The notes beneath the pieces were generated by a model. It saw nothing but the letters and a program-made list of their open reading frames with translations, made no database searches and was not told the DNA's origin. The translations under genes and the position numbers were made by a program. From Enterovirga rhinocerotis (GTDB lineage: Bacteria; Pseudomonadota; Alphaproteobacteria; Rhizobiales; Beijerinckiaceae), in assembly GCF_004363955.1 (NCBI RefSeq), contig NZ_SNZR01000011.1, forward strand, positions 2,284,346-2,348,345: DNA of 64,000 nt, given 5' to 3'. Below are positions 44,505 through 53,647 of the stretch, one piece after another. Numbering within the stretch: the stretch's first letter is position 1; each line of letters opens with the position of its first letter.

Positions 44505-46523
44505 ATGCGGGTAGGGATCGAAATCGGCGGCACGTTCACGGACCTCGTGGCAGCGGGTCCGAACGGGTTGACGATCACCAAGGTGCCGAGCGTGCCGGCG
44601 CGGCCGGACGAAGGTGTGTTCGATGCGCTCGATCGGGCCGGCATCGCCTGCGAGGCGATGGTCGAGCTCGCCCACGGCTCGACGGTGGCGACCAATGCCG
44701 TCCTGGAACGGAAGGGCGCCCGCCTCGCCTTTCTGGTGACGGCCGGTTTCGGCGACGTCCTGACGATCCAGAGGCTCGAGCGGCGCCGCATCTTCGACCT
44801 CCTCTACCGCAAGCCCGTTCCGCTCGTCGCCCGCAAGGACGCGTTCGAGATTCCCGAGCGCACCCTGTTCGACGGATCGATCGCGGAGCCGCTCGATACC
44901 GGCCGGATCCGGGCCTCGCTCGAGGCCTTCCTCGCTGCCGGCGATTACGGATCGGTCGCCATCTGCCTCCTCAATTCCTTCGCCAATCCCGATCACGAGC
45001 GCCGGCTCGCGGAGCTGATCCGGGACGTCGATCCCTCGCTCGACGTCACCTGCTCCTATGACATCTCCCGCGAGTACCGGGAGTATGAGCGCGCGACGAC
45101 GACCACGATGGCGGCCTACGTGCAGCCGGTGATCGCCGCCTATCTGGCGCGCATGGAGAGCGTGCTGGCGAGCCGCGGCTTTGCCGGCAACCTCAGCATC
45201 ATGCAGTCGAACGGGGCCAGGATGCCCGCCGCGGCAATGCGGCGAAACGCGGTGACGGCGCTCCTGTCCGGGCCGGCCGCCGGCGTGACGGGCGCGGTCC
45301 GGCAGGCGGGCCTGTCCGGCATCCGCAACCTCGTGACGCTCGATATCGGCGGCACCAGCGCGGATGTCTGCCTCGTGGTCGACGGCAAGCCGCAGCTGTC
45401 GCAGGAGGCGAAGATCGACGGCCTGCCGATCCGCACGCCGATGGTCGACATCGCCACGGTGGGCGCGGGGGGCGGCAGTCTCGTCTGGGCCGACGACGGC
45501 GGCATGATGCGCGTCGGGCCGCAGAGCGCGGGCGCCAATCCGGGGCCGGCCTGCTACGGCCGCGGCGGCACGCAGCCGACGCTGACGGACGCCCATGTCC
45601 TATGCGGGCGCCTGCGCCCCGAGGCCCGGCTGGCAGGCTCGATGCAGCTCGATGTCGAGGCGTCGCGCCGCGTCTTCGCGCCTATCGCCGAGCGCTTCGG
45701 ACTGGAGCCTGCGGCGGCGGCCGACAGCGCCGTCCAGATCGCCATCGCGAACGTCGTCGCGGCGATCCGGCAGGTCTCGACGGAACGCGGCCGCGATACG
45801 CGCGACTTCACGCTCGTCCCGTTCGGCGGCGCCGGTCCGCTCCATGCGGCGGCCGTCGCGGAGGCGCTCCATATCGCGACCGTGCTCGTGCCGCCGAATG
45901 CCGGCGTCATCTCCGCCTATGGCCTGCTCGTCTCGGACCATTCCCTGTTCGAGAGCCTGACGAGGCCGATCCCGCTCGACGAGGCCGCGCCCGACAGGGT
46001 CCGGGACACCCTGGGCGGTCTGCGCACGGAGCTCGCGAAGCGGATCGAGGAGCTCGGCGTTCCGGGAGATCGGCTCTTCGAGATGTCGCTCGACATGCGC
46101 TTCAAGGGACAGGCCTTCGAGATCACCGTGCCGCTCGCGGAGGCAGATGTCCCCGAACTGACCCGCGAACGCCTCCTCGCGCTCTTCGCCCGCGAACACG
46201 AGGCGATCTACAGCCATGGCGGCGGCGTCGGGCGGAACGCCGTCGAAATCGTCTCGTACCGCGTCGGCCTGCACGTGCCGCAACTGGACCGGCTGAGCAT
46301 GTCCTCGAGCGGCGCGGAGACGTCCGCCGAAGGGAGCTGCGAGGTCTTCGACCGTGGCGAGAGGCTGGACGCCCGCCTCCTCTGGCGCGGATCTCTGCGG
46401 GCCGGACAGAGCGTCCAGGGCCCGGCCGTCATCGAGGACACGACGGCGACGATCTGGATACCCAAGGGCTGGAGAGGCGAGATCGACGGCCATCAGAACC
46501 TGATCATGAGGGCAGCAGCATGA
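44505..46523 (+). CDS. hyuA: Hydantoinase/oxoprolinase subunit A (ATP-dependent, N-methylhydantoinase type)
   Basis: 672 residues. The ASKHA-type start VGIEIGGTFTDLVA and the later VTLDIGGTSADVCLV carry the ATP-binding phosphate loops; GPAAGVTGAVR and VPFGGAGPLHAA are typical of HyuA. With HyuB it hydrolyses hydantoins, N-methylhydantoin or 5-oxoproline at the cost of ATP. ATG at 44505 follows AGGGCAGG; an ATG at 44460 would add fifteen atypical residues. hyuB overlaps its stop by four bases. A 25-bp inverted repeat shared with the second liv operon and the FAD-GcvT gene lies upstream. Substrate is inferred: N-methylhydantoin suits the sarcosine dehydrogenase-like neighbour. Confidence 0.9.
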   Translation: MRVGIEIGGTFTDLVAAGPNGLTITKVPSVPARPDEGVFDALDRAGIACEAMVELAHGSTVATNAVLERKGARLAFLVTAGFGDVLTIQRLERRRIFDLLYRKPVPLVARKDAFEIPERTLFDGSIAEPLDTGRIRASLEAFLAAGDYGSVAICLLNSFANPDHERRLAELIRDVDPSLDVTCSYDISREYREYERATTTTMAAYVQPVIAAYLARMESVLASRGFAGNLSIMQSNGARMPAAAMRRNAVTALLSGPAAGVTGAVRQAGLSGIRNLVTLDIGGTSADVCLVVDGKPQLSQEAKIDGLPIRTPMVDIATVGAGGGSLVWADDGGMMRVGPQSAGANPGPACYGRGGTQPTLTDAHVLCGRLRPEARLAGSMQLDVEASRRVFAPIAERFGLEPAAAADSAVQIAIANVVAAIRQVSTERGRDTRDFTLVPFGGAGPLHAAAVAEALHIATVLVPPNAGVISAYGLLVSDHSLFESLTRPIPLDEAAPDRVRDTLGGLRTELAKRIEELGVPGDRLFEMSLDMRFKGQAFEITVPLAEADVPELTRERLLALFAREHEAIYSHGGGVGRNAVEIVSYRVGLHVPQLDRLSMSSSGAETSAEGSCEVFDRGERLDARLLWRGSLRAGQSVQGPAVIEDTTATIWIPKGWRGEIDGHQNLIMRAAA

Positions 46524-48094
46524 GCACGATCAGCCCCGTCGATTACGCGGTCATCAGCCAGGCCTTCCTCTCCGCGGCGCGCGAGATGGGCGCCAAGCTC
46601 TGCCGCGCGGCCTATTCCTCGATCGTGCGGGAGGCGAAGGACGCCTCGACCGGCATCCTCAACGCCCGCGGCGAGGCCGTCGCCCAGAGCGACGAGCTGA
46701 TCCCGATCCTGGTCGGCTCGCTGTCGATCGCCTTCCGGCACTGCGCCGCGGCCTGCCCGGTGGAGGAGCTCGTCGAAGGCGACTTCTACATCACCAACAA
46801 TCCCTATCAGGGCGGCCATCACCTGAACGACGTCTTCATCTTCGTGCCGATCTTCGTGGACGGCCGGCTTCTCGGATTCAGCGCCGCCGTCGCCCACCAG
46901 CTCGATGTCGGCGGCTCCTCGACCCTCAGCAACATCGCGAGCGACGTCTACCAGGAGGGCCTGACCATCCCGGCCGCGCGCTACAGCATCGCTCGCGATT
47001 GGAACGGCGGCCCGCTGGAGAAGCTCATCGCGGCCAATATCCGCGTCCCCGACCAGACGATCGGCGACATCAACTCCCAATTCGCGGCCTGTCGGACCGG
47101 CGTCTCGCGTGTCGTCGACCTGTGCGCGAAATACGGGACGGCCAAGATCCTCCAGGTCATGGACGAGATGCTCGACTATTCGGAGCGGCGCGTCCGCACG
47201 GCCATCGCCGCCATCCCGGACGGGACCTACCGGGCCGAGGACACCCTCGACGACGATGGCGTCACGGGTCATCCGCTGACGGTTCAGGTCGCCGTGACGG
47301 TCGCAGGCGATACGATGGAGATCGACTACGCGGGCACCGCGGACCAGGCCAAGTCCGGCCTCAACTCGCCCTTCGCCTCGACCGTCTCCGCGACGCTGAC
47401 GGCCATCAAGGACATCGTGACGGGCAGCGACGTCCCCTACAACGAGGGGACCTTCCGGCCGATCACCATCAAGGCTCCGCTCGGCAGCTTCCTCAACCCC
47501 CGGCATCCCGCGCCGGTCGCCGCCCGGATGGAGCCGATCTACCGCGCCTTCGACAGCATCCTGATGGCGCTCGGCCAGGCCATTCCCGAGCGGGTCATCG
47601 CCTGCGGCTACGACAGCACCTACCTCACCTCGCTCAGCATCCTGGAGAGCGGGGGCTACCAGGTCTTCATCGAGGTCCATGGCGGCGGGTGGGGAGCCTC
47701 GGCGGAGGGTGACGGGGCCGACGGCATCGCCCAGCCTCTGTCGAACTGCACCAACGTCCCGGTCGAGATGACCGACATGGGCTACGACTATTTCCGGATC
47801 GAGGAATACAGCCTCGTCCCGGATTCCGGCGGAGCCGGGAGGCATCGCGGCGGCCACGGCACGAAGCGGGCCTTCCGCATCCTCAAGGACGGGGTGCGCT
47901 TCTCCATCTACGCCGACCGCTTCGAACGCCCGGCCGCCGGCATCCGAGGCGGCGGCAGCGGCAGCCCGGCGGGATGCGAGGTCGTGCGCGGCAACGAGCG
48001 CATCCCCTATCGCTCGATGGGATCGGACGTGCTGAGGAAGGGCGACCTCTTGGTGGTGCGGACCGGCGGAGGCGGCGGCTACGGCGCCGCCTGA
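46520..48094 (+). CDS. hyuB: Hydantoinase/oxoprolinase subunit B
   Basis: 524 residues, partner of HyuA. Typical HyuB blocks are REAKDASTGILNARGEAVAQ, FYITNNPYQGGHHLNDVFIF, PSRHPAPVAAR-like NPRHPAPVAARMEPIYRAFD and the C-terminal GGGGGYG. The His-rich NNPYQGGHHLND is the best candidate metal or substrate site. ATG at 46520 overlaps the hyuA stop (ATGA), so the two subunits are made together. The gene converges with the second liv operon across 148 bases. Confidence 0.9.
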   Translation: MSTISPVDYAVISQAFLSAAREMGAKLCRAAYSSIVREAKDASTGILNARGEAVAQSDELIPILVGSLSIAFRHCAAACPVEELVEGDFYITNNPYQGGHHLNDVFIFVPIFVDGRLLGFSAAVAHQLDVGGSSTLSNIASDVYQEGLTIPAARYSIARDWNGGPLEKLIAANIRVPDQTIGDINSQFAACRTGVSRVVDLCAKYGTAKILQVMDEMLDYSERRVRTAIAAIPDGTYRAEDTLDDDGVTGHPLTVQVAVTVAGDTMEIDYAGTADQAKSGLNSPFASTVSATLTAIKDIVTGSDVPYNEGTFRPITIKAPLGSFLNPRHPAPVAARMEPIYRAFDSILMALGQAIPERVIACGYDSTYLTSLSILESGGYQVFIEVHGGGWGASAEGDGADGIAQPLSNCTNVPVEMTDMGYDYFRIEEYSLVPDSGGAGRHRGGHGTKRAFRILKDGVRFSIYADRFERPAAGIRGGGSGSPAGCEVVRGNERIPYRSMGSDVLRKGDLLVVRTGGGGGYGAA

Positions 48095-48242
48095 CGGCCC
48101 GGGAGCTTTGCCCGGACACGCCTGACCCGGCCCGTCGCACACCGGACGCTATCCGGGCGGCTTATACCGCACGCCGTACGCCAACCTGTTCGCTTGCGGT
48201 GGTGTCCGGGCGGCATGCTCACGCCGACGACGGCGATCGACC

Positions 48243-49058
48243 TTACCCGTGCTGCCGCCGCGCCTCGCGCCGGGGCGTCGCGTCGGTTCGCGGGCGGCCG
48301 AGATAGGCTTCGATGACCGCCTCGTCGCCCGTGACGGAGACCGGGGGTCCATCGGCGATGCGGGCCCCGAAGTTCAGGACGGTCACGCGTTCGCAAAGGC
48401 CCATGATGAAGCGCATGTCGTGCTCGACGAGGACGATCGTCATGCCCTCGGCCGCGAGCCGGCGGATGATGCCGGCGACGAATTCGGTCTCGACCGGATT
48501 GAGGCCGGAGGCGACCTCGTCGAGGAGAAGGAGGCGCGGCTCGGTGGCGAGCGCGCGCGCGATCTCGAGCTTCCGCCGGGCTCCGTAGGACAGGCCCGAC
48601 ACCGTCGTGTCCGCTTCCCCGTCGAGGCCGACGAGCGCCAGCAGCCGCAGCGCGACCTCTGTCTGCTGCGCCTCGTCGCGGGCCTTGGCGCCGAGCGAGA
48701 ACATGCTGCCGAGAAAGCCGCAGCGCGCATGCCGGTGACGGCCGGTCAGCACCGTCTCGAGGACCGTCATCGCCTCGAACAGGCGCGGCGTCTGGAAGGT
48801 CCGGCAGATTCCGGCCTCGACACGCATGTGGACGGGCAGATGGGTCACGTCCCGGCCGTCGAAGCGGATCGTGCCCGCGCTGACCGGCGTGACGCCGGAG
48901 ACGAGATCGAAGGCCGTGCTCTTGCCGGCCCCGTTCGGCCCGATCAGGCCGTGGATGGTGCCGGGCACGACGTCGAGGTCGACGTCCCGGACCGCGACGA
49001 GACCGCCGAAGCGCCGGGTGACGCCGCGGAGCGACAGGATCGGGGCTGCGTTGCTCAT
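48243..49058 (-). CDS. livG: Branched-chain amino acid-type ABC transporter ATPase LivG (operon 2)
   Basis: 271 residues. Walker A is GPNGAGKST, the signature LSYGARRK and Walker B LLLLDEVASGLNP. The Glu after the Walker B Asp is present; the following residue is Val where Pro is usual. Last gene of the leftward operon livF-SBP-livH-livM-livG, overlapping livM by four bases. The operon starts next to a 25-bp repeat shared with hyuAB and the FAD gene, so its cargo is probably the compound those enzymes degrade. Confidence 0.9.
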   Translation of the reverse strand: MSNAAPILSLRGVTRRFGGLVAVRDVDLDVVPGTIHGLIGPNGAGKSTAFDLVSGVTPVSAGTIRFDGRDVTHLPVHMRVEAGICRTFQTPRLFEAMTVLETVLTGRHRHARCGFLGSMFSLGAKARDEAQQTEVALRLLALVGLDGEADTTVSGLSYGARRKLEIARALATEPRLLLLDEVASGLNPVETEFVAGIIRRLAAEGMTIVLVEHDMRFIMGLCERVTVLNFGARIADGPPVSVTGDEAVIEAYLGRPRTDATPRREARRQHG

Positions 49059-50065
49059 GGGCGGCGTCCGCGGCCGAACCGCTCGGCGAGGCTGGAGCCG
49101 ACACCGGCGATCCCGCGCGGCATGAAGACGAGGGCGAGGATCAGGAAGACGCCATAGGCCAGCATCTTGTACTGCGCGAAATCGCGCAGGTACTCGGGCA
49201 GCACGACGAGGAGCGCCGCCCCGATCACCGCGCCCGCGAGGCTGCCGAGCCCGCCGACCGTGATCATGATCAGGATCAGCAGGGATTCGTGCCAGGTGAA
49301 GGTCTCGGGACTGACGAAGCGGAAGACGTGCGGAATGAACGAGCCGCCGAGCCCCGCGATGGCGCAGCCGAGCGTGATGGCGACGATCTGGTAGCGGTGG
49401 GTCGGCACGCCGATGCTGCGGGCTGCGACCTCGTTCTGGCCGATGGCGCGAAAGGCCCGTCCGATGCGCCCGTGCGTCAGGCGGATGAGCAGGGCATAGA
49501 CCACCGTCAGCGCCACCATCTCGGCGATGAAGAGGTCGAGCCGGCTCGTCGCCGTCCAGCCGAGAAAGCTGATCGGCGGCACGCCTTTGACGCCCGCCGT
49601 GCCGCCGGTCAGCGACACCCAGTTCGAGATGATCTGGTGGACGATGATGCCGAAGCCGAAGGTCGCGATCTTGAAGTAGATCCCCGACAGCCGGACGAGT
49701 TGCGCCATCACGAGGCCGGCGAGGGCCGAGGCGAAGACCGCCCCGAGGCAGGCGACCGGGAAGGAGAGGCCGAAATTCTTCTCCAGAAGCACGGTCGTGT
49801 AGGCGCCGATCCCGAGGAAGGCGGCGTGGCCGAGCGAGAGCTGGCCGGCGAGCCCGACCATGATCTGCAGGCCAAGGGCCGCGATGGCGTGGAACGCGAC
49901 GACGCAACCGAGATAGAGCGCGAACCCTCCGAGCCAGATCGGCAGCAGCCAGGCGATCGCCATCAGGACCGCGAAGACGATCCAGTCGCGATGGCCACGG
50001 CCACGTCGCCCCGGCTGCGCGGGCGACTGGGCCGGTGTGACGGCATTCGCGGGAGCGGCGCTCAT
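49055..50065 (-). CDS. livM: Branched-chain amino acid-type ABC transporter permease LivM (operon 2)
   Basis: 336 residues. After a 25-residue polar start come eight to ten hydrophobic segments with ALGLQIMVGLAGQLSLGHAA, VRLSGIYFKIATFGFG and TVGGLGSLAGAVIG, all LivM landmarks. ATG at 50065 overlaps the livH stop in an ATGA, and its own stop overlaps livG. It forms the membrane pore with the livH product of this operon. Confidence 0.92.
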   Translation of the reverse strand: MSAAPANAVTPAQSPAQPGRRGRGHRDWIVFAVLMAIAWLLPIWLGGFALYLGCVVAFHAIAALGLQIMVGLAGQLSLGHAAFLGIGAYTTVLLEKNFGLSFPVACLGAVFASALAGLVMAQLVRLSGIYFKIATFGFGIIVHQIISNWVSLTGGTAGVKGVPPISFLGWTATSRLDLFIAEMVALTVVYALLIRLTHGRIGRAFRAIGQNEVAARSIGVPTHRYQIVAITLGCAIAGLGGSFIPHVFRFVSPETFTWHESLLILIMITVGGLGSLAGAVIGAALLVVLPEYLRDFAQYKMLAYGVFLILALVFMPRGIAGVGSSLAERFGRGRRP

Positions 50066-50931
50066 CGGCGCGCTCCCGACAGCAATCCCGTCGGCTTCAG
50101 GAGAAGGATTCCGATCATGATCGCGAAGGCGATGCTGTCCTGATACTCGGTCGCGATCAGCTGGCCGCCGAAGGTCTCGCCGAGACCGATGATGAAGCCG
50201 CCGAGCACGGCGCCCGGAATGCTGCCGAGCGTGCCGACCACGGCCGCTGCGAAGGCCTTCACGCCGATGACGCCCATGTCGAAGGAGACGTAGGAGATCG
50301 GCGCGTAGAGGACGCCCGCGGCCGCGCCGATCGCCGAGGCGAGCGCGAAGGAGACGGAGGTCGCGAGCGCCGGGCGGACGCCCATCGTCGCCGCGGTGTC
50401 GGGATCGTCCGCGGCGGCGCGCAGCGCGAGGCCGAGCCATGTGCGGGTGAAGAAGAGATGCAGCCCCACCAGCAGCGCCGGCATGACCACCGCGATGTAG
50501 AGATAGACGGCCGGCAGCGGGTAGCCCGCGAGCGTCAGGGTCTGGTGGGTGAGCCCGGTCGGGTAGACGACCGGGTCGGCGCCCCAGATCAGCCGGGCCC
50601 CGTTCGAGAGCACGATCCCGATCCCGAGCGTGAGCAGCACGAGATAGACCTGATCGGCCCGTCGGGCCACGCTGGGCCGGATCGCGACCCGCTCGATGAC
50701 GAAGCCGAGGAGCGCGGCGCCCAGCATCGCGCCGATGATGGCGAGCCAGAACGGGATGCCCGGCGCCGCGACGAGGATCGCATAGCCCAGGAAGGCGCCG
50801 ATCATCATGATGTCGGCCTGGGCGAAGTTCACGAGGCCCATGGCGCGGTAGATCATGCTGAAGCCGATCGCCACGAGCCCGTAGATGCAGCCGACGGCGA
50901 GGCCGCTCATCAGTTGAATGACGAAGGTCAC
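50062..50931 (-). CDS. livH: Branched-chain amino acid-type ABC transporter permease LivH (operon 2)
   Basis: 289 residues from a GTG at 50931, beginning TFVIQLMSGLAVGCIYGLVA as LivH proteins do. Further landmarks are IGFSMIYRAMGLVNFAQADI, RAAADDPDTAATMGVR and VVGTLGSIPGAVLGGFIIGL. It follows the binding-protein gene by 34 bases and overlaps livM, so it is inside the operon. Confidence 0.92.
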   Translation of the reverse strand: MTFVIQLMSGLAVGCIYGLVAIGFSMIYRAMGLVNFAQADIMMIGAFLGYAILVAAPGIPFWLAIIGAMLGAALLGFVIERVAIRPSVARRADQVYLVLLTLGIGIVLSNGARLIWGADPVVYPTGLTHQTLTLAGYPLPAVYLYIAVVMPALLVGLHLFFTRTWLGLALRAAADDPDTAATMGVRPALATSVSFALASAIGAAAGVLYAPISYVSFDMGVIGVKAFAAAVVGTLGSIPGAVLGGFIIGLGETFGGQLIATEYQDSIAFAIMIGILLLKPTGLLSGARR

Positions 50932-50965
50932 GTCGCCGCCCGCCGCTCTTTCACGCCTGCCTCTC

Positions 50966-52117
50966 TCACTTCATCAGGAAGTCGAGCTTCAGCTCGTCGC
51001 CCGTCAGCTGCACGAAGGGGAGCGGCCGCACGACGTCGCCGTTCGGCTGGATGGTGATCGTGCCCGTCGCGCCCTCGAACCCCTTGGTGGTGAGGAGAGC
51101 GTCGCGGATGCCCTCCGAGGTGAGCTTCCCGGCGGCCGAGGCGCGCCTGATCGCGTCGGCGAGCACGTAGATGCCGTCGTAGCCCATGCCCTCGTATTGC
51201 GTCGGCTGGCGCTTGTACTTGGCCTGCCAATTCGCCGTGAACTCCTTGCCGCGAGCCGTGTCGATCGAGCCGGCGAAGTAGTAGAGTGCCCCGTAGGCGC
51301 CGTTGGCGGCCGGCCCCGCGATCTCGCGGAACTGCCTGATGGCCGGCGAGGTGTTGGCGAAGGTCGGGATCGCGATCTGCAGCTCGCCCATCTGCTTCAT
51401 GATGAGGCCGGTATCCGTGTAGAAGCCGAGGATCGACACGAAATCGGGCTTCGCCTCGGCCATCTTGGCGAGGATGGGCTTGAACTCACGGCCGTTCGGC
51501 TCGTAGGCGACGCGCCCGGCCACGGTGACGCCGAGTTCCTTGGACTTCTCCTCGAAGGCGTCCGCCAGCGACTGACCGTAATTGTCGTTGCGGGCGAGGA
51601 TGTAGACCGACTTCGCCTTGCGGCTCTCCAGCACCCATTGGGCCGCGCTCGACGAGAAGGTCTTCGCCGTCTGGGCGATGCGGGCGAAGTACTTGTTGCC
51701 CTTTTGCGTGAGCGAGGTGTCCTGCGCGAGATGCGACAGGAGCGGCACCTTGGCCGCCTCGGTGATCTCGATGGCGGCGGCCGTCTCGGGGCTCGTGCAG
51801 CCGCCGAACACGGCATGGACCTCGTCGGCGTCGATCATGCGCTGGACGGCCTGGGCCGCCTGGCTCGGATTGCCGCCGGTATCGGCGGTGACGAGCTTGA
51901 TCGTGTGCTCGCCGAGCATCTTCGACTTGGCGATCTCGTCGAGCGCCACCTTGGCGGCTTCGAGGGAGTCATTGCCGTAGACGGCCACCGCCCCGGAGAG
52001 CGGGCAGATGAACCCGATCTTGATCTCCTTGGCGAAGGCCGGCGTCGCCAGGAGCGGCAAGGCGGCCGCGAGGAGCACTCCGAATCCCGAGCGCCGTGCT
52101 GTCAACCCTCGAACCAT
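50966..52117 (-). CDS. Amino acid/amide ABC transporter, periplasmic binding protein (operon 2)
   Basis: 383 residues from the ATG at 52117. The signal peptide (FGVLLAAALPLLATPAFA) is cleaved near AFA-KE. The mature start EIKIGFICPLSGAVAVYGND is typical of the LivJ-like type I fold. In most liv operons the binding-protein gene is first; here livF precedes it and carries the operator. Ligand unknown; context with hydantoinase and a sarcosine dehydrogenase-like enzyme suggests an amide or hydantoin. Confidence 0.87.
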   Translation of the reverse strand: MVRGLTARRSGFGVLLAAALPLLATPAFAKEIKIGFICPLSGAVAVYGNDSLEAAKVALDEIAKSKMLGEHTIKLVTADTGGNPSQAAQAVQRMIDADEVHAVFGGCTSPETAAAIEITEAAKVPLLSHLAQDTSLTQKGNKYFARIAQTAKTFSSSAAQWVLESRKAKSVYILARNDNYGQSLADAFEEKSKELGVTVAGRVAYEPNGREFKPILAKMAEAKPDFVSILGFYTDTGLIMKQMGELQIAIPTFANTSPAIRQFREIAGPAANGAYGALYYFAGSIDTARGKEFTANWQAKYKRQPTQYEGMGYDGIYVLADAIRRASAAGKLTSEGIRDALLTTKGFEGATGTITIQPNGDVVRPLPFVQLTGDELKLDFLMK

Positions 52118-52152
52118 GGCACACCCCTCTCCAGACAGAACCAAAGGACGCC

Positions 52153-52884
52153 TCAGCCGACGCCGAGGTAGCTTGCGCGGATTTCCGGATCCGACAGAAG
52201 ACGCTCCGCCGGCCCTTCGCGCCTGATCCGCCCCCGTTCGAGCACGTAGGCGCGGTCGGCGACGTCGAGCGCCTCGCTCGCGTTCTGCTCGACCAGGAGG
52301 ATCGTCAGGCCCTTGCCGGCGAGCGTGCTGATCATGTCGAAGACGGCGTCGATCAGCATCGGCGCGAGGCCCATCGAAGGCTCGTCGAGAAGGAGGACCC
52401 GCGGCTTCGCCATCAGCGCGCGGCCCATGGCGACCATCTGCTGCTCGCCGCCCGACAGGGTGCCGGCGAGCTGCGTCCGCCGCTCCACGAGACGCGGGAA
52501 GGACGTGTAGATCGCGTCGAGATCGAGCTTCGGCGCGATCCCGCGCCTGTGGGCGAAACCGCCCATCAGGAGGTTCTCCTCGACGCTCAGCGATCCGAAG
52601 ACCCGGCGCCCCTCCGGCACGACCGCGATCCCGCGGCCCACGATCGCGGCAGGCTCCAGCCCGTCGATCCGCTCGCCGTGCAGTTCGACCCGCCCCGCGT
52701 TCGGCTTGAGGAGGCCGCAGATCACGCGGATGGCCGTCGACTTGCCGGCTCCGTTGCGCCCGAGCAGCGTCACGACCTCGCCCTCGCGGACCTCCAGGTC
52801 GACGCCCGACAGCACCGGAACGCCGGCGACATAGCCGGCCTCGATGCCTGTCAGGGCGAGTGCTGCAGGGGATTTGCTCTCCAT
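52153..52884 (-). CDS. livF: Branched-chain amino acid-type ABC transporter ATPase LivF (operon 2), first gene of the operon
   Basis: 243 residues from the ATG at 52884. Walker A is GRNGAGKST, signature LSGGEQQM, Walker B VLLLDEPSMGLAP, and the C-terminal VEQNASEALDVADRAYVLERG is LivF-like. The ribosome site is weak. An operator-like 25-bp repeat ends three bases before the start codon, a position where a bound repressor would block transcription or translation of the whole operon. The binding-protein gene follows 35 bases later. Confidence 0.9.
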   Translation of the reverse strand: MESKSPAALALTGIEAGYVAGVPVLSGVDLEVREGEVVTLLGRNGAGKSTAIRVICGLLKPNAGRVELHGERIDGLEPAAIVGRGIAVVPEGRRVFGSLSVEENLLMGGFAHRRGIAPKLDLDAIYTSFPRLVERRTQLAGTLSGGEQQMVAMGRALMAKPRVLLLDEPSMGLAPMLIDAVFDMISTLAGKGLTILLVEQNASEALDVADRAYVLERGRIRREGPAERLLSDPEIRASYLGVG

Positions 52885-52886
52885 AC

Positions 52887-52911
52887 GTGAAAAAAGAGCA
52901 CAGAAATTCTC
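52887..52911. promoter_or_regulatory. 25-bp inverted repeat before livF operon 2, copy 2 of a shared operator
   Basis: GTGAAA at 52887-52892 and AAATTCTC at 52904-52911, with the same total length and spacing as the copies at 44423 and 53853. The right arm is less perfect (TTCTC for TTCAC). It abuts the livF start. Confidence 0.5.
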
Positions 52912-53023
52912 AGATGTGAAGCAAGCTGCGATGGGGTCGGCGGGCAAAGTTCAGGCATGGGCCGCCCATTCGTTGGTCGTACGGCCCGCGGGGCGACGGC
53001 GGCGCCCCCTCGACGGAATCGGC

Positions 53024-53647
53024 TCAGTAATGGGGCGGGGTGATCACCCAGACGATCTCGGTCGGCTCCGATCCCGGATTCGCGCAGCGATGAGGCGTCG
53101 TGCTCGGAAAGGAGAAGCTGTCCCCCTTCTCGAGCCGGAAGGCCTTGTCGCCGATCCAAAGGTCCATGACGCCACGGATCACGAGGCCCGCCTCGGCGCC
53201 GTCGTGGCTGTAGAAGTCGCTGTCGGCACCCGGAGCGATCGTGCTGAGGAGGACCTCCAGCGGGCCGTTCAGGTTGGGCGACAGCAGTTCCTCGCTGATG
53301 CCGGTTCCGGTGAACGACATCTTCCGTCGGCGTCCCGCGCGAACGATGAACTCGCGCTCCTCGGCCGGCCCGATCACGCCGGGCTGGAAGAACCAGCTGA
53401 GCTGGACCCCAAGGACGTTCGCGATCTTCTTGAGGACACCGATCGGCAGCCGCGAGCGGTTGCGCTCGATCTGACTGAGATAGCCGGTCGAGACTCCGAC
53501 CTCATCGGCGATGTGCTGAAGCGTCAGACCCTTGATCTTCCGCAGGGCTCGGATCTGTTGGCCGAGTTCGAGTTCCTCGTCCTGATGCTCTGCGATGCTC
53601 TCGGGCTCGACGGCCTCGCGTGGATGACCTGCCGCGTTGGCGACCAT
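53024..53647 (-). CDS. XRE-family regulator with C-terminal cupin domain
   Basis: 207 residues. A helix-turn-helix near 30-85 reads IRALRKIKGLTLQHIADEVG then VSTGYLSQIERNRSRL, and a cupin_2 sensing domain near 125-205 has FYSHDGAEAGLVIRGVMDLW and LEKGDSFSFPSTTPHRCANP. This class (PuuR/DdaR-like) controls catabolism of amines, amino acids and related nitrogen compounds. ATG at 53647. It diverges from the FAD-GcvT gene and lies next to the second liv operon, and is the best candidate for the protein that binds the three 25-bp repeats. Confidence 0.88.
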   Translation of the reverse strand: MVANAAGHPREAVEPESIAEHQDEELELGQQIRALRKIKGLTLQHIADEVGVSTGYLSQIERNRSRLPIGVLKKIANVLGVQLSWFFQPGVIGPAEEREFIVRAGRRRKMSFTGTGISEELLSPNLNGPLEVLLSTIAPGADSDFYSHDGAEAGLVIRGVMDLWIGDKAFRLEKGDSFSFPSTTPHRCANPGSEPTEIVWVITPPHY

